Below, in pieces: positions 46,560 through 57,230 of a stretch of 64,000 nucleotides of DNA (position 1 is the first letter of the stretch; the number at the start of each line of letters is the position of its first letter). Under the pieces are notes generated by a model. The model made no database searches. It was not told the DNA's origin and saw nothing but the letters and a program-made list of their open reading frames with translations. The DNA is from Phlebiopsis flavidoalba (Eukaryota; Basidiomycota; Agaricomycetes; Polyporales; Phanerochaetaceae): positions 186,001 to 250,000 of the forward strand of contig JAOCPU010000001.1 in assembly GCA_035772785.1 (NCBI GenBank), in the 5' to 3' direction. Position numbers and translations under genes: made by a program.

Positions 46560-49556
46560 TCATTGAGTAGACGCGGTAGGGTAGAAGAGGGTTCGGTCGG
46601 CGGTCGCTGGGCTAGAAGGACGCGGCCTCGGACTGACGTCGAGTTGCGAAGTGCGGGCAGCGAGTGGCGGCGGTGTCGCCGTCGGTCCTCTGTTTCTTGG
46701 AAGGCCGGTCGCTGGATGAAGCGTCGTCGCCGTTGTCGCCATGATTCGTGTGCCTCGCTCCGGACTCGCGGCCTCACAAGGGTCTCGTCTCAGACCCAGC
46801 TCTTTTGCGCAGCCGGGTCGCACGTTTCCCGGTCGGGCGCAACAACAATGTCCATCTTCCGCAGTATCCGTGCAATGTTTGGACAACTTGTGGCTGTATT
46901 CTTGGTACAGACTTGTGGGGCCTCGTGCGATGGTGAACGGAACCGGCGCCGACAGATCCGCTTCGGCGGACTTGTATACTGCTCGGAGCTTAGAGTGGCA
47001 TTCCAGGAGCCTTTCCGCGACCCTCTCGACTTGATCGTGCAGAGAAGCTTCCTTTATGAGTCCGCTTCAGGAACGTTTCTATAGTCATTGTCTTCATGCG
47101 GGATGTCTGGTATATGAACATTATATCTGCCAATTTCCGGTGTTTTATGTGAGAGGGGAGTTGAGCGCAGATGTTGGAGTCGACCCAATGGATACGACTC
47201 TCGTCGAGAGCAAAAGGAACCACCCTAGCCACATGATGGATTCCATATCATGAAGCGGGTTGTACCTGAACGGGGGATCGGGCTCCTGGGTGGCACTAGA
47301 CAAGTCGTCCGTGTCATCTAAAAAAGAACGAGTCTATGATATCAAGTCAGATGCCGTAGGTTGTATCTTCCTCCCTGTCTTCTGAGTTTGTGGACGCTGG
47401 CTGCTTGGGGGCATGAGATATTGGGTGCGGAGACATGAGGTCGCGTGATTGTATGAGCCAGATACGTGGTAAGATCAACCTCTACAGACATGAAGTAAGG
47501 GGTTCCCTGTGGGATAAAGTCGACATCGTCAGAGTCAGCGAGTGTGAAAAGTTAGATCTGCTCAGGCGTACCACTCGGACCTCATGTGCCTCCAATTCAC
47601 TTTCGTGTTTCGCATATTCTAGAGATCCGCTAGCTTGGCAACCCCGTCAAAGACCAGAATGTTGCCGGGGGCTGATGTCTCTATGGACCCAGCCTAGTTG
47701 GTGGAAAGATTTCAACGCTACAAAGGTTGATCGAATTGAACTACATGTGTAATGATGGAAGTGCCCGTACTCACCAGCAACGATTTGGACGAGATGGTAA
47801 AAGGCTTCGGCGAGCGACCAGCGACGTCACGTCGCAAATCGTCTTGCAAATTTCTTTGAAAACGATGCGGTGATGAACCTTGGCTGGCGAGCCGCGTATG
47901 ATCCAGCTGTTTTTTGCCGTCTTCCGCCCCAGGGACATGCGCTCGGACGGCGGAATGATCGTGCGAAGCGGAGTTGTTGCTCGGCTTCGGCAGCCCACCG
48001 CGTCGGATTACCTTCACGTCTGTGTCCTGAAGGCGTCCATACGACTACACAGTTTGCTGAATCGTGTTCATGGCGCAGGGTACGTCACCGTAGGCAACCA
48101 CCGTGTAGAAGGGATCGCTCGATCCTTCGTTTCATGGCATCCTCTGGTCCCCTCCTGGCAGCAGCCTCGCGGATTCGGGCCAGAATTTGACCCTCACGTT
48201 CCTTGTCGCTATCAACCCACGAGTCCTTGAGGACGCAAGGCTTGCCAAATTCTGATTTATCACCGCGCTCGTTGAGCTCGCGTACTTCCCATACCCCGGG
48301 TACCGCGTCCATGCAAGGACCCCGACGCCGCCAACGTTCGAAATGAGCCGCTGAGTCCTAAACTTTCTCGGTATTTCTGCGTTGCCAGTCGTGGACCAAG
48401 GATATCATAGCTGGCTGCTGCCCGCAAGTGCCTTTGAACAGACTTGGTTGGTGGTGAGTGAAGTGGTGTAATTGAGGAATCCCATCCTAGCTGCGTTTCG
48501 GTAGCGAATGTCGTTCTTAGAATGAAACCGACCAGAGCTTTGTGTTCCTGACAAAATGATGATGTTGTCAGCGAAGACTGAACGACCAAATCTCGAGGGC
48601 AGGTTGTGTACCGTCAGCATGTCGAAGGCGCTCGACACATAGATGTCTGATCGACTACACAGTACCAATAACGCATAGATGAGCCTTCGATGGTGAAGCC
48701 GATGACAAAGCATCGACGCGGATCTTCCCTCATGATGTGGCCCATTGACCTGAGAATCTTTCTGGCGTTCTGGTAGGACGTGAATTGTGAGCTGTGAGTA
48801 AATGGTGTTACTGGGACGTACGTCCAGGGTATTTTCCGCTCGTGTCCTGCTCCTCAAACTCTCCAGGCATGGCTAAATTGAGCCATTCGTGCTGCGATTC
48901 CCCAGCACAGTCCGAAAACCCAATCTCTGGCGTAGCCATCTTCCGTATCCCGTAGCAGTCCGGCTTCGAGGTCCTTTCGAGCGTGTCTTCTCGCGGACTT
49001 CGTAAGAAGGCTGAAAGAAGAGCTGGATTATATTTAATGTCGAATAGTAGTGTCCCGGTCAATCTGAGAGGCCTTGACAATATCCTCGGCAAGAGTCTCG
49101 AAAGCCTTGAAAAAGGTATCTTCGACTTCAGATGCCGACCGAGACGACTGTGGGCCAACCCTCCCGAGTGAACCTTCCGGTATCTCGAAGACGCCTAGCT
49201 ATGACCTCGAGACTACGCCCATCAGGTAAAGGTGAGGGCGGAAGACAGATACTCTTCGAAGAAAGACCTCTTCACTTCAGTGACTTGCTCGTCGAGGTTC
49301 CACACCCTGTTCGGGGGTCTCCCTGTGCAGGTTTTGGCGTGCAAGGGCCAAGTTTTTTTTGTGCCGTACGTGAGGGTTCAACCTGTATGGGAGGGCAAGT
49401 GTACCAAAAACCTGTGTTGAGTCGTAGTTCGAATAGAGAAGGTAGTACGCGTACAGTCTCAGAGGGTGGGGGTTGCTCGGTGTCCCTCTCGAAGCAGCTA
49501 CGGCTCCTCTTATGGGGTACTTTGATATCTCCCTCAGTATCCGCGTTATCGCTCAT
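46560..49556 (-). CDS. FunK1-type fungal protein kinase, copy 4
   Basis: Minus-strand paralogue, nearly identical to FunK1-5 over the part visible there. Start MSDNADTEGDIKVPHKRSRS at 49556. Landmarks: FFEEYLLPPSPLPDG in the shared form (49270-49220), DIKYNPALLS (49045), SKPDCYGIRKMATPEIG (48965), LNLAMPGEFEEQDTSG (48885-48830), IMREDPRRCFVIGFTIEGSS (48737-48680), LRTTFATETQLGWDSS, GKPCVLKDSWVDSDKEREGQ (48250-48195, probable beta3 Lys), KVHHRIVFKEICKTI (47885), HQLGWVHRDIS (47700, one-base slip in the promoter-side codons), LEYAKHE, GTPYFMSVEVD (47510), CHSKLRAVYKSAEADLSAP (47010) and a low-complexity C-terminus to 46560. Frame slips against copy 5 are one-base indels with almost no substitutions, so they look like sequence errors and the gene may be intact. 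Confidence 0.8.
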
Positions 49557-50110
49557 GTTTGGCCTGGTTGTTGTGCGTGGCCTTAGGACACCCTACAGAA
49601 GGCAATGGGGAGAGGAGCAGGTTCGAAATTCAGCTGCCAAAACGGGAATGTTGGTACGAGTGTCATTTCGAACTCCCGAGACTAATTAGCGCCGCGTTGA
49701 GAGGCTGACCGTCGCAGTCTGCTTGTTCATCTTGGATAGCTTTTTGGGTTGTCGGTGCATCGCTCCAGACAAAGTAGCGTGTCGGAGTTTGGGCCCGTCT
49801 TGCGTTCACTCGCAGCAAAACAATGCGCAAATGCAGCGAAACGGACTCGGGGGCCAGGGCCTTCTGTCCGCAGGACAAAAAATCGAATTTATAGTCGGAT
49901 ATTTGGGGTATGTTCACACGCATAGCTTCAGGCTTGTTTCACAGGCGCAATTCGGCGGGAGTGCCCGTCCCGACTCCCGAGGACCACAAAGATGTTCATG
50001 GCCGCCGATCCCCCAAATTATCCTGGTTAGACGTTTACATCGAAAGATAGAACGAGGGATGCACCTGGCAAATGGAAATGCAATATTGAGGATGGCTATC
50101 TCAAACTGCC
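47613..50110 (-). repeat. Inverted segmental duplication, left arm
   Basis: Covers FunK1-4 from its KLADLEYA region through its promoter to about 550 bp upstream. Near-identical (by eye about 98% in coding parts) to 61577-64000 in opposite orientation. Upstream matches: GGCCCCCGAGTC, TCTAACCAGGAT and TTTGCCAGGTGC occur in order on both arms. The outer coding part of the gene continues to 46560, but the other arm is cut by the window end. Confidence 0.85.
49605..49677 (-). promoter_or_regulatory. Conserved FunK1 proximal promoter block, copy 4
   Basis: Minus strand: GAGTTCGAAATGACACTCG, CATTCCCGTTTTGGCAGC, then ATTTCGAACCTGCTCCTCT. Confidence 0.5.
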
Positions 50111-51195
50111 AATGCATTCGGTCGCCGACTTTCAACCATCGACCGTTGGAAACACCATGCGGCGTCAGTGGGGCGCGTGTTGGTTTCCCCTCTGTATAAT
50201 AGAGGGTACTCATCTCGGAGACCACGTAGAGGTCCGCGCCCATCCCCCGAGAGACGGTGCTCCTACTTTACATCGAGAACTGAAGTCTCGACGGCATCGA
50301 CGGCGGCTCAGCGCGCGATTTACAGATGCAAGTTTTGCTTCGGGCGCGTGTTTGGTTTCCCCTCGATGGAGAAGACTACCGTCTCGGAGACCACGCAGAA
50401 GGTCCGCGCCCATCACCCCCGAGAACTATCTACATCGGCACGACGAACGTTACTGGAAGGCCAATCGGCCACCCGTTGCCCCACCCAACCACACCTACAT
50501 CTCATCCCGTTCAGGCGGCAGCGCCTTCCTCTGTCGGAAGCCCAAGCCCAGCCCCGCCGGGACCCCATATGCAGCAGCCCAAAAAAAAATTTTCGCAGCA
50601 TAGACCAGCCTCGAGTAACCGAGGGTACCCGCTACGGCACATTCAGGAAGGATGGCGGGCTGAAGGTCTCGTACGGTCTGACCAGAGCCCCGGGAGGGGT
50701 GGTTGATAGGGCGTGCAGATGTGGCTGGGTGATGAGGGAGCGAAAAGTTCGCCAAATATACTGAGTTGCGGCCCAGCCACGCCCACCAGTCCCGCCTCTA
50801 ACTCACGCCCGCATCTCCTCCAACGACCTAGTGTGGGGTTGCGGCAGCCGGAAAGAGACGGGGGCGGAGGTTGAGGAGGCTGGTGGACGTGTCCAGGGTC
50901 CACGAGTGTGGGGTTGTACATAGACAAAAGGGAGGGGCTAGGGAGAGACAGCAAAACATCGAGGAACCGAGATGGAGGGAGGATGGGAAAATGGTGGAAC
51001 GACCGAAGAAACAGGACTCGGCGAGTATTTTTGCCTTTCGAACCGCGGCTGACTCGCTCTCAGTCCGTCCCGCCGTTCGACTGGGCCAGCCGCATCCGCC
51101 GTCTCCGAGGGGGCCCGAGCGCGTCAGCTCTTGCCGATCGACTGGCAATGTTAGAGTTCAGAGCGGCGTCGCCCGGCTGTGCTTCGAGTTAGTAC
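49944..51195 (-). repeat. Dispersed hairpin-module repeat, copy E
   Basis: Reverse-oriented. A degenerate module at 49944-50018 belongs to the duplicated arm; strong modules follow at 50170-50252 and 50341-50425, separated by the family spacer (GAGAACTGAAGTCTCGA, GCGCGCGATTTACAGATGCA). Downstream parts are diverged: ATTCAGGAAGGATGG (50641), GTTAGAGTTCA.AGCGGC-like end (51150). Lies 0.4-0.6 kb upstream of FunK1-4 in the orientation of the gene. Confidence 0.75.
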
Positions 51196-53440
51196 CGAAG
51201 TTCTCATGTCCAGCCCCGATATGTGAGTTTTGTACTTGCCTAATTAGAGTCGTTCCAGCGGTGAGAGGCAGTTGGTAGTGACGGTGTCCCGGTCTGTCAG
51301 GGCAAGTGTTCGCGAAATGGGTGGATTACGAAATAGTAAGCAAGTCTCAAAGTGGGAGTATAGCACGAAACACATTTCAAGGCGAGTTGGGGACAGGTAG
51401 TTTGGGAGCCGCCTATGGACACGGACGATACGTCCTCGTCCGCCTTCCGATGTCCTAGCTGTGGACAAACACCATCCCTGATTTTGGTCATTCGGGTGGT
51501 AGCCTCCACCGATCGGCTGGCTAGGCTCGATTTTGCGGACATCACACTCTAGCGCGTTCTCGGCGTCCTTCGGGGGCCCGACTCCAAGGCTTTAATGACA
51601 ACTATACCTGCCACTCTCGAAAATTTTTCGAGGTGTCAGTTCAACAAACATCGCGCAGAGAACCCTTCTACCATCGATGCAAGCGAGCAATAGTGATCTA
51701 ATCCAAATTTGTCCATTCATTACCTGGCCGAATGGCAATGTCAAGGTGCTCAATGCTTACCAGAGGCGATTTGAACATATAACTGTCTGTATTGCCTTTT
51801 GCGACTGTGGCTCACGTTGCCTACTGTTGGATTTTTAACGTACTAAACGTAGAACAATGAGCCTCCTGGAGTGCCTATCATACGTGGAGTCCGGTGCGTC
51901 TGGCGGCGCGTATATCACATCGTGGTACAGATAGGAGGCGAGATCCTTTGGACGACGAGTTCGTCCGCAAAAGCTTGATCGCAGATCTTTTTCTTTGTGA
52001 CGGCCGCGGTCCTGTAGACACTGCATGCAACGTTCACATTGTTCTCAGGTGACCTGTGTCTACCAGACTACAAATACTGAATAAATACTTTGTCACCGCC
52101 GCCTTAGTCTCGGCGCTACAGACGACCTTCGGGAGGGGGCAGACCTAAAGGGTCTTGTAATCATAAGGCGCGTCTCCGTTATGTAGGGAGTATGAAGGGT
52201 GGTATAAATCATGTTTTTGAAATGCAAATTTGATCTCCGGAAGCGGAACCAATACTCTCGGGGGAGTAGGACCACCCATACAAAGGTTTTTGAATGTTCG
52301 ATCACTCAACTTTTTGTATCTCATGTGCCACCCTCCAGATCTCCTTCACTTCGACGTTCCCGTACCTATGATCCAAAAAACCGCTCTGGCGTTTAGCCCT
52401 TTTCAGAGCGGTTTAAGCACGTGGACGTGTCACGTGCGGGGTCGAACCTATGTCACGCCTGCCTTTCTCACGCCCAATATTTGGTTACACGCTCGAATCG
52501 AGTTCCTACGGCCACGTCTTTCTCACCTGATATGAAAACCTTCAGAGTTGCTATGCCTAAGGTTGACAACAAAAAGGCCCCATATCCGCTCTGTTTGCGG
52601 TCGCAAAGCCGTCAGGGCCGACGTCTATGTGTCCCCGTAGTCAATAACATCAAGGACCTGGTCACCCAGTCCAAGCTGTTCCGTGAAGCCTGAGGAGTTG
52701 GAAAAGGCCGCGAAGGTGAAGCTAGAAGAAGAGCGGCCAAGTTTCTCGAAATCTTGTGGTTGAAGATCGGACGGGGGTGTAGGAAGGCGCGTGCACCTTG
52801 GATCCTCTTTGTGTGAGGCGGACGGTGTGCTGCTTGGTATTTGAGTCGCTGAACATTTACGTGCACTGGTTGTAAAGTCATCCTCCGGTGGAGGAGTCGA
52901 TTCTAGTTATTGGTCGTCGGGAAAGACTGACCGAAGAAACGTTCAACAATTCTTAGACTGTTGTGAAGTTAGGCTCGTGCATTATGGTTTTTTTACTTTC
53001 TTATCGCTACCTACAAGTAAATGGAACGCCTGGGAACCACCCGAAAGGAGAATATCGAACAAACTGCCCATATGAGCTAGGAAGTATGAGATAATTCAGG
53101 GATTCCTACCCATCGCAACATTGCAGGTGCCGTTGGTGGCGGGTCGCACACTTGTGGACAGCATGTGTCACCCTACACGGTGAAAAGGCGTGGGAGCATT
53201 GGGGAGCATTGGCCGACCTCTTGCAGAAGCGAGTACAATTTCCACTAGACGTCCGACGGATGTGGCTTACCCACTTTCCACTGACTTCCACATGCGGTGC
53301 CAAAACACTCACGAGTTAACGCGGACACGAAGGATTCTCACGCACCATAGAAAAATTGACGGAAAGCGACTTGTACTGACTAACGCCGCGGGAGGGTAAT
53401 AACCAGCTCCCCGGGGGGGAAGATCGAGCCCTTATAAGAG
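51196..53440. other. Region without recognisable gene
   Basis: Several frames of 60-100 residues on both strands, none with motif or splice-consistent neighbours. Holds the hairpin pair at 52378-52437. AT-richer than the gene-bearing parts of the window. Confidence 0.35.
52378..52437. other. Two adjacent perfect inverted repeats
   Basis: AAACCGCTCTG (52378-52388) and CAGAGCGGTTT (52404-52414) form an 11-bp perfect stem with a 15-base loop. Two bases later, GCACGTG (52417-52423) and CACGTGC (52431-52437) form a 7-bp stem with a 7-base loop; each arm holds a CACGTG E-box core. Could be a terminator-like hairpin or protein-binding sites; no neighbouring gene is clear. Confidence 0.7.
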
Positions 53441-53448
53441 TCGGTAAC

Positions 53449-54058
53449 GTGTCTGGATTGACCGGAATAGCACAAGCGATTGGACCGTCATCGACTGGAC
53501 AGTGGGCAGCGGACCACGACGGATCCTATGTATCCCGTTTTCCGCGGAGAGTAAGTTTCACCGCTGTAACCCAGGCCGGTCGCGAGAAGGGCATGAGCCG
53601 TCCGAAAATTCTCTGTAACTTGGAATCGGATGGACCAGGTCCACTGAGGTGGGGGAACGGACAGATGCCCGAGGGAGTCGGAGGTCGCGCCGGACGGCCC
53701 AAACGAGAGCGAAGGCGTTTCGGCTAGCTTGCCAAGCAGTATGCGGGATAGTCTACCAGGCTGCGAACGTAAGAGATATGGTGGCGCTTTCGATTGGACG
53801 GTCTGCCAACTGACCACTGCGCATGCGGTTGGATCTTGGCGGGCGCAATTGTTTGTCGACCGCTTCACGCCGGTCGCCGAGGCATGGCCGCGCTTTGCGC
53901 TGGAGCCTATAGAGGAGGGAGAATTGGGGTGTGTACCCAGTGGGAGGTGTTTGAGAAGGCCGTTAAGGACCCTGGGGAGGGACGGATGCGGACGCGCGGC
54001 TGGCTGGACGGAGTGGGAACGTGCTGTTATGGATAAGATGGAGAATCAAGTTGAATAG
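53449..54058 (+). CDS. Possible uncharacterised gene, C-terminal part
   Basis: I do not recognise this gene. A plausible coding end is assembled from two frames: VAEAWPRFALEPIEEGELGC (53865-53930), TQWEVFEKAVKDPGEGRM (53935-53990) and WTEWERAVMDKMENQVE-stop (54000-54058). These are acidic and helix-like and differ from the Arg/Pro-rich chance frames elsewhere. The upstream part (53449-53727) is less convincing. No domain can be named. Confidence 0.3.
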
Positions 54059-54059
54059 C

Positions 54060-56818
54060 TGCTGGGCTCAACGTAGGACATTTTTGATCAGGTGTGTCAC
54101 GTCTGGCAGACATTTGTACAACGGACACAACATGGGGTTGCTGGACCACGTTTTATCCTAGATTAATTCACTCATTATTTAATAGAGACGCGTCTTGTGG
54201 GATCTCTAGGAAGAATGTCTTCTTGAATCAACCCGCAATAGAAGGATCACGGTGTGTTTGTATATAACCATGGCGAAGCTCAAGTCTCCCGGAGAAGCGA
54301 TAACGCGCCTGTACTAACGACCTGGCAGGGACTGTGAGCAACTTCACAGGCGAGTGTATTGCAACTCATAACCGCACACCGAGCATACTGACGTTCCGAA
54401 TTATACCCTAGTCCCAGCCCTCAATGCTAGTGAAGCAAGGGTCAAACATACGCCGTCGGTGCTCCGTCTAGCTATCAAGATCTTACGTGACGATGGGCAT
54501 GACTGTTTTAATCTTGAATGAATGACGTCATGAGCCTGACGCGCCCTCGACGTTATTGCGCGACTTATGGACGGCAGCTTCGAAGACCATGACCACCTGG
54601 TAAACCCTAGGAATTGGGAAAGGAACCATAAGCGGGACGGTGGTATCCTCTTATTGCAGTCACGATACAACGCCGGGACCGGCTGCGTCATACCATCAAA
54701 CAGCACCCCGGACCGACTAACCCTGCGCTCTTACCAGCCATATAACAACCCATGAAACAACGTCACAGAGTCCTAACGGATGTGCACTACTTCGCCAACG
54801 ATGACCGCCGTATCTATCTTTGAATGCCAAGGTGTCCCCTTTTGCCCAGATCCATGACGTTCCTTTGAAACCAGGGACCGATATCTCTTGGTGCGTTCAT
54901 AAGATCCCTCGGCATGGTAGCGAATTACATTCCACTTCACTACGCACACATAGACCTCACAGATCCTTCCAGAAACATCTCTTTACATGCTTCGCCCACA
55001 GCGGGGGTTGGTCCTGTCATAGCGGGTTCCAACGGCGAAGCCATCCACCTACACAGCACGATAGAAACGCGTGTTCTGGGCTGATCCAGACGGCACGAAG
55101 CAAAAACTCTTTGACTCTGTAGGACTAACGGACGTCCCCATCATTTGCAAAGGTGACCCGGGTCTGGTTCCCTTTGGGGGCTTAGCACCCAGTGGAATCC
55201 ATTTTCCTCACTCATGCACGCAGCTGGCCCCTTCCGCTCCCCTCAAGGTCTGCCTCTCACTCGGCAGGACCGCCTCCCACTAGACTATAGCCCTCAATGT
55301 CTAGCTGACTCACACCGTGGACTATTTCGCTGGCTCCGCTCGCCGGTAACAAGGCAACGCTCAAAGCCTATTATACCAAGCGCGTCGCGGCCTGAAAGCC
55401 CGATTTCCGGTTCTGCTATCATACAATTGTACGTTTCACACAACTGATTCTAACTGTCGACGCTGAAATACGGGATATCCAGATCCTGGCGCCAGCGGCG
55501 GCATAGACTTGGGAGTCTCGGACTAATCACCGAGTTGGCGACACTGAATGCTTTCCCAACATCGTCAGGCGTATGATGCAAAATCACGTATGTTGCATAG
55601 TACCTGCGTCATAGTGCTGGGCCTTTCGCTCATTACGATTGCTCAGATGTGGGAATCCGTAGGAACTCCGTCACGAGGATCGCCCGCGACCGTCTCGGAC
55701 CGCATCATTTGCCGCCAGTTATCCTCAGGTGAAGAATTCCGTCTGACAATCCGTTTTCTTTGTATTGGTTAGGGATACAGCGAACAGTTTGTGTTTGCGA
55801 CATACCACGTACGGCCGAATGCCGCAATGAGGGTGGCAGTACAGGCCGTCAGGGGCCGAATGGCTCACGGCGGGTGAGCAATCTTTGCGCCGCCGGCTCT
55901 TCTTAGCAAAGTTTTTTTGATGACGATTGGCGCTAGGCGTATCGGTGGACAAGGCTCTAACAGCTCTCTGTCAACAGTCTACCAAGATCCAGCCTCCTCC
56001 TAGAGGCTCAGAAGTGTTCAAGAATCGTTGGCCAGGAGCAAGACGCGACTATGCTAACTGCTGGTGTCTCGGGCACGAAGGCCTCTGCCTGGCGCCGAGA
56101 ATGCTCTGCATCGGCTATTGGGGGTCATACCTAGAAGCCCTCTTTCGCCCATGTCAGCTGAGCCCGCAAGACGCGCTGTGGAAGCATTCACACGTCCAGG
56201 ATCTCGTCGCTGTTGGAGAATACAGTCGCCGGATATGATACGGCTTTCCGTTTCACGGATCGGTGTCTGCTTCGCCTCGCGCTCCCCTGCCTGCAAATCC
56301 TCGACTCCCTCCTCCCCTCCTCTCGTAGTGTTATGTCTCGCGTGCAAGGAGCACAGCGTCTGTATTTTAGCTTTCTTCGGACTCTTTTGTGCATTATTAT
56401 TTCATTGTGACCCGGAGTTAACGCTGCGGGGAAATGTGGGGAAACCTGTTGGGATCAGAACGAGGCACGACCGGGCAAAGCACATGCCACCCTGAGCGAC
56501 GTAGAGGATTCAGTTGTTCCCGCACCAACATGGCAGCTGCCTGGCGTTTGTCTGATCAGGGCTTCGGATGGGCATCGACGACCCGGCGAAGTCGCCAACG
56601 GCTTTTGCTCCCAACGTCCATCTACTCGCCCTGCGCGGTCGCGCGTTAGCAGAGATGTGCGCACACCCGCCTACTCACCAGCCAATGGCTGGATCCTCGC
56701 CCAATGGTCCCGAGATGTTGCTCGCGACAGCGCTCTTTGCAAAGACAGACGAAGGCTGCCCTGCGAGAGACGATCGCGAAACGTAAGGTGGCTATTTAAA
56801 GGTTCTGGGGGCGATCGC
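54060..56818. other. Region without recognisable gene
   Basis: Short frames with locally protein-like composition (for example 54567-54755 and 55071-55200), but no domain, no conserved motif and no consistent strand. I specifically looked for reverse transcriptase, integrase and transposase motifs and saw none. Confidence 0.35.
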
Positions 56819-57170
56819 AAAAAACCCCCCAAATAAACAACACTAACAACACCCCCCTCTCCCTGACTTCCACAACACAAAGTCCTCCAACACCACCACA
56901 ACCCACCTTTCCGCACCTCAAACCTCCCTGACCCACCACCCCCCCCCACCCTACGCCAAACCTCCCACCCCACCCTCAAAAAAACACAAAACCAACAAAA
57001 AAAACGCCCCCCCCATATTTCCCCCCCCCCTCATAAAATTAAAAAAACTTCAAAAAGTAAAACCCTCTCTCCCAAACACAAACAACAAAAAAAACCCAAT
57101 AAACAAACCCATAAAAAAAAAAAAGAAACAAAAAAAAACAACAAATTAACAAACCAAAAAAAAAAACAAT
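56819..57170 (+). repeat. A/C-only low-complexity tract
   Basis: About 350 bases almost devoid of G and poor in T, with long irregular C runs followed by long irregular A runs. No repeat unit. Directly precedes the transhydrogenase gene. Resembles low-quality consensus more than natural DNA. Confidence 0.8.
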
Positions 57171-57230
57171 CGATGGCCAAAACTGATCATACGCGACAAT
57201 CTCAGTGTCGTCTCCGTTTCGTCAGCTACA

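Noticed and set aside
10944..50425. Modules as tRNA-derived SINEs
   Set aside because: No A-box/B-box pair at proper spacing and no tRNA-like fold; the two-hairpin layout is different.
51196..56818. Transposon core gene in the gene-poor region
   Set aside because: No reverse transcriptase YxDD, integrase DDE, or transposase motif could be found on either strand, even allowing frame changes.
56819..57170. Telomere or satellite sequence
   Set aside because: The A and C runs have no repeating unit and do not match TTAGGG/CCCTAA-type repeats.
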